This document shows positions 1 to 5,102 of a stretch of 8,875 nt of DNA, one piece after another. Source of the DNA: Halomonas sp. Lineage in GTDB: Bacteria > Pseudomonadota > Gammaproteobacteria > Pseudomonadales > Halomonadaceae. Both the position numbers and the translations under genes were made by a program. Position 1 is the stretch's first letter. Each line of letters starts with the position of its first letter. The notes below the pieces were generated by a model. It saw only the letters and a list, made by a program, of their open reading frames with translations. It was not told the origin of the DNA and searched no databases. The DNA lies in assembly GCA_007116835.1 (NCBI GenBank), contig SKHS01000008.1:1-8875 (forward strand), in the 5' to 3' direction.

Positions 1-103
1 AGTCTTTATACATTTTGGCATGCAAAAAGTACTGGTTAATGGCGACCAGTTCGTTGCCGAGGGCAATATTGAGATGCTGAATGACCTTGGGATCACCTTT
101 CAT
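1..103 (-). CDS. bfr: Bacterioferritin, N-terminal 34 residues (cut by window edge)
   Basis: Bacterioferritin is a 24-subunit heme-containing iron storage shell in the cytoplasm; it oxidises Fe(II) at a di-iron ferroxidase centre and stores it as a ferric mineral. Only the first 34 codons lie in the window. They read MKGDPKVIQHLN then GNELVAINQYFLHAKMYKD, an almost perfect match to the conserved start of the family, including Glu18 (ferroxidase ligand in characterised Bfr) and Tyr25. The heme-binding methionine near residue 52 is outside the window, so Bfr cannot be separated from a heme-free paralogue here. The start is fixed by the conserved N-terminus and by an AAGGTGA-type ribosome site a few bases upstream. 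bfd lies 156 bp upstream on the same strand, the usual partner arrangement; a separate promoter probably sits in the gap. Confidence 0.93.
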   Translation of the reverse strand, partial: MKGDPKVIQHLNIALGNELVAINQYFLHAKMYKD

Positions 104-145
104 GACGTCACCTTTCTTAGTGTGCAATTACTACGCTAACTAGAG

Positions 146-175
146 AGTATAGGCCATAAATAGGCTTACTCCCAA
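146..175 (-). promoter_or_regulatory. Candidate sigma70 promoter of bfr
   Basis: Reading on the minus strand there is TTGGGA (175-170), an 18-bp spacer, then TATACT (151-146). That is 4/6 and 5/6 agreement with the consensus hexamers. The start point would fall near position 139, leaving a leader of about 36 bases before the bfr ATG. The -35 lies wholly inside the 22-bp palindrome at 167-188, so a protein bound there would contact RNA polymerase or exclude it. This is read by eye only. Confidence 0.4.
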
Positions 176-188
176 CATGTTGGGAGTA
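167..188. promoter_or_regulatory. Perfect 22-bp palindrome, probable operator upstream of bfr
   Basis: The sequence ACTCCCAACATGTTGGGAGT at 168-187 is its own reverse complement, and the flanking T (167) and A (188) extend the symmetry to 22 bp with no mismatch. It lies in AT-rich DNA between bfd and bfr and covers the probable bfr -35. The exact symmetry without a spacer is typical of a binding site for a dimeric regulator. I cannot match it to a known iron regulator: it does not look like a Fur, IscR, CRP or FNR site. A transcript could fold it into a 9-bp stem with a CAUG loop, but no T-run follows on either strand, which argues against a simple terminator. Confidence 0.6.
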
Positions 189-259
189 TATATAAAGTGA
201 CTAAAAATTCAAAAGAATCATATATTTGCTAACGAGAACTCTAACAAGAGTGATTCGCG

Positions 260-466
260 TCACACGGCGTAGGCAAGTCCCATATTCGCTTCACAGCGTA
301 CATCTTGCACCGCTTCACGGGTAAGTGATTTAGCATAGCAAGCGCATTTTCCACACTGGGTTGCGCAGCCTGTGGCTTCACGTACTTCGCGCCAGCTGCG
401 CGCTCCGTCGCTAACCTGCTGGCGAATCTGATGGTCGGTTACTCCCTTGCACACACATACGTACAT
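260..466 (-). CDS. bfd: Bacterioferritin-associated ferredoxin
   Basis: Bfd is a small cytoplasmic [2Fe-2S] protein that docks on bacterioferritin and passes electrons through its heme so that stored Fe(III) is reduced and released under iron shortage. The 68-residue product starts MYVCVCKGVTD and carries the family's cluster ligands Cys4, Cys6, Cys38 and Cys41 (C-X-C, 31 residues, C-X2-C, in the segment TQCGKC). The segment REATG-TQCGKCAC-AK closely resembles the Pseudomonas protein as I recall it. Two extra cysteines, Cys34 and Cys43, flank the second ligand pair; Cys43 I believe also occurs in Pseudomonas, while Cys34 looks less common. A GAGGTG ribosome site precedes the ATG. It lies just upstream of bfr on the same strand. 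The Fur-like sequence in its promoter fits the known pattern of derepression when iron is scarce. Confidence 0.95.
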   Translation of the reverse strand: MYVCVCKGVTDHQIRQQVSDGARSWREVREATGCATQCGKCACYAKSLTREAVQDVRCEANMGLAYAV

Positions 467-494
467 GGCGACACCTCATAAAAGTCATGTGATG

Positions 495-524
495 AATGTA
501 AATGATTCGCATGCATCTTTTCAA
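495..524 (-). promoter_or_regulatory. Candidate bfd promoter
   Basis: On the minus strand TTGAAA (524-519) is followed after 18 bp by TACATT (500-495), each 4/6 matches to the sigma70 hexamers. Transcription would begin near 488, giving a short leader before the bfd ATG at 466. The proposed Fur box occupies the spacer and the edge of the -10, which is the classic repressing position. Confidence 0.35.
498..516. promoter_or_regulatory. Fur-box-like sequence upstream of bfd
   Basis: The 19 bases at 498-516 (on the minus strand ATGCATGCGAATCATTTAC) contain GCGAATCATT, a form often seen in gammaproteobacterial Fur sites. They match about 10 of 19 positions of the classic GATAATGATAATCATTATC. One half-site is good and the other poor. 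The position over the bfd promoter and the gene's known iron response are what raise it above chance. Confidence 0.4.
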
Positions 525-533
525 GTAGTAACC

Positions 534-549
534 AATGCCTTTTGGCATT
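534..549. repeat. Short inverted repeat between bfd and the RDD gene
   Basis: AATGCC (534-539) and GGCATT (544-549) form a 6-bp stem around a TTTT loop. It lies downstream of the RDD gene and upstream of the bfd promoter, both minus strand. A transcript running out of the lptFG-RDD operon would form the hairpin, but no T-run follows on that strand, so it is at best a weak end point. The rest of 467-624 shows nothing else I can name. Confidence 0.3.
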
Positions 550-624
550 AATTATTCTTTACATAGAATATTTTCCAGCCTAGACAACTCCTTAGCAAAT
601 TATTAGAAAACCATGAAATTCAGG

Positions 625-1098
625 CTATCGCTTAGGTAAAACAACTGTTCGCGTGTTAGAGACAATATCTGGCCAGCTGCGGCGCTCGCTATCAAATAGA
701 ACCCACCAATACCCTAGCCCCAGTGCAGCAAGCGATATCCAGGCAACTAAGCAGCGCAGCACACTTTGCAGCGGTGTGATGGTGTACCCGTCAACCGTCT
801 GGACGCGCAAACGCCACGTTTGCATGCCTAAGGTCATGCCACCACGTGTCCATGAAAACGTAAAAAACACCATTGCCGAAATCACGAGCAAAAAGCGTAA
901 GCTCCAGATTTCTACATTTCCCACTCCAACTTCATCAGCATGCTGACCGATAACAAACCTAAAAAAAGCGACGTGAGCAATCGCTATGCTAATCCAAATA
1001 GCAGCCACCAAAAATCCATCGTAAATCATCGCGCCTAGCCGTCGCGGTAAGGCGGCGGGCCATGTGCTGTCAAGCTGGCTTAAACGTCGTTGGACCAT
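625..1098 (-). CDS. RDD-family inner-membrane protein, third gene of the lptFG operon
   Basis: This is a 157-residue membrane protein of the RDD family, named for a conserved Arg and two Asp. The family signature is visible as PRRLGAMIYD at 18-27 (Arg20, Asp27). The late motif is RRSWPDIVSNTR at 139-150 (Asp144), a variant of the usual W-D-x-x-x-x-T-R. Three hydrophobic spans at about 28-50, 64-83 and 113-135 give the usual three transmembrane segments. TLGMQTWRLRV at 89-99 corresponds to the family's T-x-G-x-x-x-x-x-L-R-V stretch. Function is unknown for most RDD proteins; some are linked to ion exchange under salt stress. It begins 24 bp after lptG with an AAGAGAG ribosome site, so it is probably co-transcribed with the LPS transport permeases. 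A supporting role in the envelope is an inference from position only. Confidence 0.85.
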   Translation of the reverse strand: MVQRRLSQLDSTWPAALPRRLGAMIYDGFLVAAIWISIAIAHVAFFRFVIGQHADEVGVGNVEIWSLRFLLVISAMVFFTFSWTRGGMTLGMQTWRLRVQTVDGYTITPLQSVLRCLVAWISLAALGLGYWWVLFDSERRSWPDIVSNTRTVVLPKR

Positions 1099-1122
1099 GT
1101 CGCTCTCTTCGTTATCAAAGTC

Positions 1123-2199
1123 TTAGCCATTACGGCGCAAAAAATAGATACCCACCGCTGCACAGACCAGCGTTGGCACCAGCACCGCCCAAACAGGCGA
1201 AAAACCAAAGAGTGTCGAGGCAGGTGCCAGTAGGTCTTGAACATACTTAAAAATAAGCCCGGTGACTACGCCGTAAAACACCCGTGTGCCTGCCGCCACC
1301 GTCCGCAGCGGACCGAACACGAAGGACGCTGCGATTAACACGAGTGACCCCATCGTGAGCGGCATCAGCACTTTTTGCCAAAAATAGAGCAGCGGTTGAT
1401 CAGCGTTGAGGTTTTGGCTTTGCAAAAATGCGGCGTAGGCCCATAGTTCGCTTGGCGCTTGGCTTTGTATATCCCGCAGAAGTCGATCAAGCTGAGTGGG
1501 TGTCAGCTCAGTTTCCCAACCAGTGCGTTCTTGATACTCAGACTCGGTGTGATCATCAAAAATGCGCGTGGTGTTAACATTTTCTAACTGCCACGCTCCC
1601 TCCTCCCAGTGCGCACGACTAGCGTGCATTGCTTCAACAAGACGTCGCTCGTCGAACCGGTAGCGGGTTAAGTCCAGCACCACGTTATCGGCACGTATCG
1701 CACCAAAACGGTAGACACTATCCCCTTCAAACTGCCAACCACTGCGGCTAGTGAGTAACGCGCCTTCACCTTGGCGCTGCTCTAAACGCCATGCCTCGGC
1801 AAATTGCTCAGTGCGAGGTGTTAAGAACTCGGCAATCAACAAGACCACCACCACAACCAGCAGCACTGGCTTCATTACGCCCCAAACGATGCGCGCAAGC
1901 GAACGGCCAGAAGCACGCATGACGGTTAATTCGTTGCTAGAAGCCATACTGCCCAAGCCAATCAACGCACCAATCAGCACCGCTACCGGTGCGTACTGAT
2001 AAAAGCGCCAGGGCAAGCGCATGACCAAATAGAACAGTACATCTAAGGCAGTATAATCGCCCTGGGTATCGCTTAAATCACCAATATAAGCAATGGTGAT
2101 ATCCAACCCCAACAGTACAACTTGCACAACGATAATCGCCGCCAGCACGTTGCGAGCGATATAGCGGTCTAACCGGTCAGCTGTTAGCACACTCCACAT
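1123..2199 (-). CDS. lptG: LPS export ABC transporter permease LptG
   Basis: LptG pairs with LptF as the membrane half of the LptB2FG ABC transporter, which extracts lipopolysaccharide from the inner membrane and pushes it along the LptC-LptA bridge to the outer membrane. The product is 358 residues (E. coli LptG is 360). N-terminal membrane spans lie at about 13-39, 52-86 and 101-126. A periplasmic beta-jellyroll region follows at about 130-260, then C-terminal spans at about 272-296, 304-323 and 334-354. SSNELTVMRASG at 87-98 is the conserved cytoplasmic coupling stretch that meets LptB. The reading frame stays open upstream to 2505 inside lptF. The true start is taken as the ATG at 2199 because it yields the family's N-terminus, has a strong GGAAGGGGA ribosome site, and overlaps the lptF stop (TGATG). 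Confidence 0.95.
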   Translation of the reverse strand: MWSVLTADRLDRYIARNVLAAIIVVQVVLLGLDITIAYIGDLSDTQGDYTALDVLFYLVMRLPWRFYQYAPVAVLIGALIGLGSMASSNELTVMRASGRSLARIVWGVMKPVLLVVVVVLLIAEFLTPRTEQFAEAWRLEQRQGEGALLTSRSGWQFEGDSVYRFGAIRADNVVLDLTRYRFDERRLVEAMHASRAHWEEGAWQLENVNTTRIFDDHTESEYQERTGWETELTPTQLDRLLRDIQSQAPSELWAYAAFLQSQNLNADQPLLYFWQKVLMPLTMGSLVLIAASFVFGPLRTVAAGTRVFYGVVTGLIFKYVQDLLAPASTLFGFSPVWAVLVPTLVCAAVGIYFLRRNG

Positions 2200-3278
2200 C
2201 AGCGCATCCCCTTCCGTTGTGAACGCCAGAGCAGCGCCCCACCTAACCCAAGAAACAGGATATGCACTGGCCAGACGCCGATAACAACAGGTAACGCCCC
2301 GCTGCCTATCGCGTCCACTGCCGCCAGCAGCAGGCTTAAGTAAGCAACATAAAGAAATACCGCTGGTAGCAACTTGGCGAAGCGTCCCTGGCGAGGGTTT
2401 ACTCTGGAAAGCGGCTGAGCTAGCAATGCCAATATAAACACCATTAGCGGCAAACCTACACGCCACTGAAACTGCGCTTGGGCACGAGGAGTGGGGTCGT
2501 TCCATAGCTCAGCCGTGGTCGCGTACTCTAATGAATCCAGCTCTTGTCTATTTCGGCTTAAGCCCAGGCGCAGCGTGTAACGTTCAAAGGTTAACCGCTC
2601 GGCAGCCTGCTTTCCCGGTGTTACGCCATAGCGCTCGCCATCCTCCAGCACTAGAAAACGGCTACCAGTTTCCACGCTGGTTTCCTGATAGCCAGAGCCT
2701 GCACGGGTCACATAGCTATGGGTCTTTTCCGCACCAGAAACAGGCTGCTCATGAACCAGCACCTCCTGCATTTCAGTGCCATCACTGCTGAAGTCGCTGA
2801 TATAAGCGGTGCGCCCCCCACCAAAATCCTGAAAACGCCCTGGCGCTAGTACTGACACATCTAATCGGCTGCGCTGCTCTTCAAGCGCTGCCTCAGTTTG
2901 TAGTGCACCCGCAGGTGTTAGCCACAAACTACACAGTCCTACCAGCACCGCAACAACAGACGCAGGCAATAGCGTCACTCGCAATAACCGTGTGGGGCTC
3001 ATGCCACAGGCTACCATGACAGTAATTTCGCTATTCATATAAAGCTGACCATAGGCCAGCAAAATGCCCAGAAAAAACGATAGAGGTAGAATCAGCTCCA
3101 TAAATCCAGGCAGGTGAAAAACCATGAGGCTGCCTAAAATAGTGACTGGAATATCGCCCTCTGCCGCATCAGAAAAATAGCGAATAAAGCGGCTGCCCAT
3201 GATCACCAGCAATAAAATGCCAGCCACCGCCGACATCGTCAGTAACACTTCGCGAGTTAAGTACCGAAATAAAATCAA
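2199..3278 (-). CDS. lptF: LPS export ABC transporter permease LptF
   Basis: LptF is the second permease of the LptB2FG lipopolysaccharide extractor and, like LptG, carries a periplasmic jellyroll through which LPS passes to LptC. The product is 359 residues (E. coli 366). It opens with the typical MILFRYLTREVLLT, with membrane spans at about 12-30, 47-78 and 101-121. The coupling stretch MNSEITVMVACGMSP is at 81-95 (Glu84). A periplasmic region follows at about 125-265, and C-terminal spans lie at about 270-290, 300-320 and 328-348. A GGAGAG ribosome site precedes the ATG. It is the first gene of the minus-strand operon and is transcribed divergently from pepA, the same arrangement as in E. 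coli. The essential lptFG pair is expected to be constitutively expressed. Confidence 0.96.
   Translation of the reverse strand: MILFRYLTREVLLTMSAVAGILLLVIMGSRFIRYFSDAAEGDIPVTILGSLMVFHLPGFMELILPLSFFLGILLAYGQLYMNSEITVMVACGMSPTRLLRVTLLPASVVAVLVGLCSLWLTPAGALQTEAALEEQRSRLDVSVLAPGRFQDFGGGRTAYISDFSSDGTEMQEVLVHEQPVSGAEKTHSYVTRAGSGYQETSVETGSRFLVLEDGERYGVTPGKQAAERLTFERYTLRLGLSRNRQELDSLEYATTAELWNDPTPRAQAQFQWRVGLPLMVFILALLAQPLSRVNPRQGRFAKLLPAVFLYVAYLSLLLAAVDAIGSGALPVVIGVWPVHILFLGLGGALLWRSQRKGMR
2207..2215 (-). promoter_or_regulatory. Ribosome binding site that fixes the lptG start
   Basis: On the minus strand GGAAGGGGA lies 7 bases before the ATG at 2199, inside the last codons of lptF. It favours this ATG over the longer open frame starting at 2505 and, with the TGATG stop/start overlap, suggests translational coupling of the two permease subunits. 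Confidence 0.65.
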
Positions 3279-3345
3279 CGCACTCTCCGGCTAGTAGCGC
3301 AGGTTGCAATGCAATGCGCCCATGGCTTGGGTACACTAATCAGAC

Positions 3346-3375
3346 TGTTATCAAAAAACCTGTTATCGAAAAACC
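3346..3375. repeat. Two-copy 15-bp tandem repeat in the lptF-pepA divergent region
   Basis: TGTTATCAAAAAACC (3346-3360) is followed immediately by TGTTATCGAAAAACC (3361-3375), 14 of 15 bases identical. The pair lies in the 151-bp region between the divergent lptF and pepA genes. A weak possible pepA promoter, TTGGGT (3327-3332), 16 bp, TATCAA (3349-3354), overlaps copy one. Each copy carries an A-tract, and 15-bp spacing is about one and a half helix turns, so the pair could be two protein sites or simply a slippage duplication. Confidence 0.7.
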
Positions 3376-3388
3376 TAAGTAACGGGGC

Positions 3389-3417
3389 ATTATCCCGAAT
3401 CACTCGATGCTTGTCTT
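3389..3417 (-). promoter_or_regulatory. Candidate sigma70 promoter of lptF
   Basis: On the minus strand AAGACA (3417-3412) and GATAAT (3394-3389) are separated by exactly 17 bp, matching 4/6 and 5/6 of the consensus. Transcription would start near 3382, leaving a leader of about 100 bases before the lptF ATG. The element reaches to within 13 bases of the pepA start codon, so the two divergent transcription units share very tight control DNA. Confidence 0.4.
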
Positions 3418-3429
3418 GTTGGAGACGTC

Positions 3430-4950
3430 ATGGAATTTTCCGTTCAGACCGCAAACCCAGCCAAAGCCGAAACGGCTTGCCTTGTTTTGCCCATTTTTAA
3501 AGGTGGCGATTTATTACCGACTGTCGCCAAGTTAGATGACGCAAGTGAGCGGCTGATTGGTCAATTAATAGAGCGCGGCGACTTTGACGCCACTCTAGGA
3601 AACGTTCAGCTTGTGCCCTTTGCGCCGGGCCTGGGCGCTGAGCGCCTGCTGCTCGTGGGCCTGGGCGAGCGTAGCAAGTGTCGGGAAGCAGCCTTTATTA
3701 AAGCACTAGACGCCGCCATGGCTGCCTTGACCAAGCTGACGGTCGACGAAGCCAGCACGGCGTTCACTGATGTCCCCCTTGAAGATCGTGACACCGCCTG
3801 GAAAGCACGTAAAACGCTGGAGGCAGCAGAGCGCGCCATTTATCGCTTTGATCAGTTTAAATCATCTCCCGCAAAAGTCCCCAGCCTCACCAAGCTAAAC
3901 CTTCTTGTCAGCGACACCGACCACGCCCCTCTGGCCAAACAGGGCGCGGCATTGGGCATCGCCATTGGCCAGGGCATTAACCTTACCCGCACGCTGGGCA
4001 ACCTTCCCGGCAATGTTTGTACGCCCCGCTACCTTGCCGGGCAAGCCGAGCAGCTTGGGCGCGACTCCCAAGGCGCGCTTGAGGTTGATATTTTAGATGA
4101 AGAGGCGTTGGAAGCGTTGGGAGCAGGCTCACTGCTTTCTGTTGGACGCGGTAGTCAAGAACCGACACGCCTGATCGTGATGAAGTACCAGGGTGCAGAA
4201 AACCCTGAAGAAGCGCCCCATGTGCTCGTGGGCAAAGGCATCACCTTTGACACCGGTGGTATTTCGCTGAAGCCCGGCGAAGGCATGGATGAAATGAAGT
4301 TCGACATGGGCGGTGCGGCTAGCGTATTCGGCACCGTCAAAGCAGTGCTCGCCATTAAACCCAAGCTAAACGTGGTGTTTATTGTTGCCGCCGCGGAAAA
4401 CATGCCTGACGGTGCGGCCACTAAACCCGGCGATATTATCAAAACCTTGAAGGGCTTGACGGTTGAAGTGCTGAACACCGATGCCGAAGGCCGCTTGGTA
4501 CTGTGCGATGCGCTGACCTACGCTGAGCGCTTTACCCCGGCCAGCGTGGTTGATATTGCCACCCTGACCGGTGCTGTCATTATTGGCCTTGGCCATCACG
4601 CAACGGGCCTGCTTTCTAACGACGATGACTTGGCGCTCGATTTGCTCGACGCTGGCGAAGCAGCCTGGGATCGCGCCTGGCATCTGCCGCTATGGGATGA
4701 GTATCAGGAACAGCTGGATTCCAACTTCGCCGATTTGGCCAATATTGGTGGCAAACCAGCAGGTACCATTACGGCAGCATGTTTCCTATCGCGCTTTGCC
4801 GACCACTTCCCCTGGGCGCACCTGGATATCGCGGGCACCGCCTGGCACTCCGGCAAACAAAAAGGCGCCACTGGCCGCCCAGTTGGGCTGTTAACCCAGT
4901 ATTTGCTTGATCGTGAGACCGATGCCCAAGTAGAAAATAGCGACAGCTAA
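3430..4950 (+). CDS. pepA: Leucyl aminopeptidase PepA (peptidase family M17)
   Basis: PepA is a hexameric two-metal aminopeptidase in the cytoplasm that removes N-terminal residues, preferring Leu, and so recycles peptides; in E. coli it also binds DNA as a cofactor in Xer recombination and carAB control. The 506-residue product (E. coli 503) has an N-terminal domain to about residue 165 and a catalytic domain after it. Metal ligands are visible at Lys269, Asp274, Asp292, Asp351 and Glu353, in VGKGITFDTGGISLKP and the family signature NTDAEGRL (349-356). The catalytic residues Lys281 and Arg355 are present. All sit one position below their E. coli counterparts. TTGGAG lies 5 bases before the ATG. 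It is divergent from lptF, the normal gammaproteobacterial arrangement. Whether it keeps the DNA-binding role cannot be read from sequence alone. Confidence 0.97.
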   Translation: MEFSVQTANPAKAETACLVLPIFKGGDLLPTVAKLDDASERLIGQLIERGDFDATLGNVQLVPFAPGLGAERLLLVGLGERSKCREAAFIKALDAAMAALTKLTVDEASTAFTDVPLEDRDTAWKARKTLEAAERAIYRFDQFKSSPAKVPSLTKLNLLVSDTDHAPLAKQGAALGIAIGQGINLTRTLGNLPGNVCTPRYLAGQAEQLGRDSQGALEVDILDEEALEALGAGSLLSVGRGSQEPTRLIVMKYQGAENPEEAPHVLVGKGITFDTGGISLKPGEGMDEMKFDMGGAASVFGTVKAVLAIKPKLNVVFIVAAAENMPDGAATKPGDIIKTLKGLTVEVLNTDAEGRLVLCDALTYAERFTPASVVDIATLTGAVIIGLGHHATGLLSNDDDLALDLLDAGEAAWDRAWHLPLWDEYQEQLDSNFADLANIGGKPAGTITAACFLSRFADHFPWAHLDIAGTAWHSGKQKGATGRPVGLLTQYLLDRETDAQVENSDS

Positions 4951-4973
4951 CATCACAATCAGTCGATCAACGG

Positions 4974-5002
4974 TTGCCATTGGTTGACGTAAACGTTACA
5001 TC
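4974..5002 (+). promoter_or_regulatory. Weak candidate promoter for ilvE
   Basis: TTGCCA (4974-4979), 17 bp, TACATC (4997-5002): the -35 is 5/6 but the -10 only 3/6. The 152-bp gap after pepA makes an own promoter for ilvE plausible, though read-through from pepA is equally possible because no clear terminator follows pepA. Confidence 0.2.
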
Positions 5003-5012
5003 TAAGGGCATG

Positions 5013-5042
5013 AGCATGCGGACTGTTTTCAGGGCGCATGCT
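5013..5042. repeat. 8-bp inverted repeat in the ilvE leader
   Basis: AGCATGCG (5013-5020) and CGCATGCT (5035-5042) are exact reverse complements around a 14-base loop. Each arm contains the palindrome GCATGC. No T-run follows, so it does not look like an intrinsic terminator for pepA. A second, smaller hairpin follows at 5066-5077 (GCCC-TTCG-GGGC), with a C(UUCG)G tetraloop known to be unusually stable in RNA, 11 bases before the ilvE ribosome site. Confidence 0.45.
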
Positions 5043-5088
5043 ACACCTAACAAACACTAACACTTGCCCTTCGGGGCCAGGCTATAGC

Positions 5089-5094
5089 GGAGAG
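5089..5094 (+). promoter_or_regulatory. Ribosome binding site that fixes the GTG start of ilvE
   Basis: GGAGAG lies 8 bases before the GTG at 5103. The first in-frame ATG (codon 22) has no ribosome site, so the GTG start is preferred. Confidence 0.65.
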
Positions 5095-5102
5095 AATACG
5101 CC

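Noticed and set aside
166..196. Plus-strand MerR-type promoter (TTACTC, 19-bp spacer holding the palindrome, TATAAA)
   Set aside because: The geometry fits, but the -35 is poor and no plus-strand gene follows; the DNA downstream is antisense to bfd. The minus-strand bfr promoter explains the site better.
211..229. Second Fur-like stretch (GAATCATATATTTGC) between bfd and bfr
   Set aside because: It aligns with the Fur consensus only with a one-base shift and lies in AT-rich DNA where such matches are frequent.
215..256. Nested inverted repeats GAATCA/TGATTC and ACTCT/AGAGT after bfd as a terminator
   Set aside because: Stems are only 5-6 bp, AT-rich and lack a T-run on the bfd strand.
653..946. 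97-codon plus-strand open frame opposite the RDD gene
   Set aside because: It mirrors the RDD coding strand, has low-complexity composition and no ribosome site of note.
1123..2505. Longer 460-codon reading of lptG beginning inside lptF
   Set aside because: The extra 102 residues overlap lptF in another frame, have no LptG character, and the internal ATG at 2199 has a strong ribosome site and gives the family N-terminus.
4155..4683. Minus-strand open frames within pepA
   Set aside because: They lie opposite the conserved metal-binding region of PepA, whose codons fully explain the sequence.
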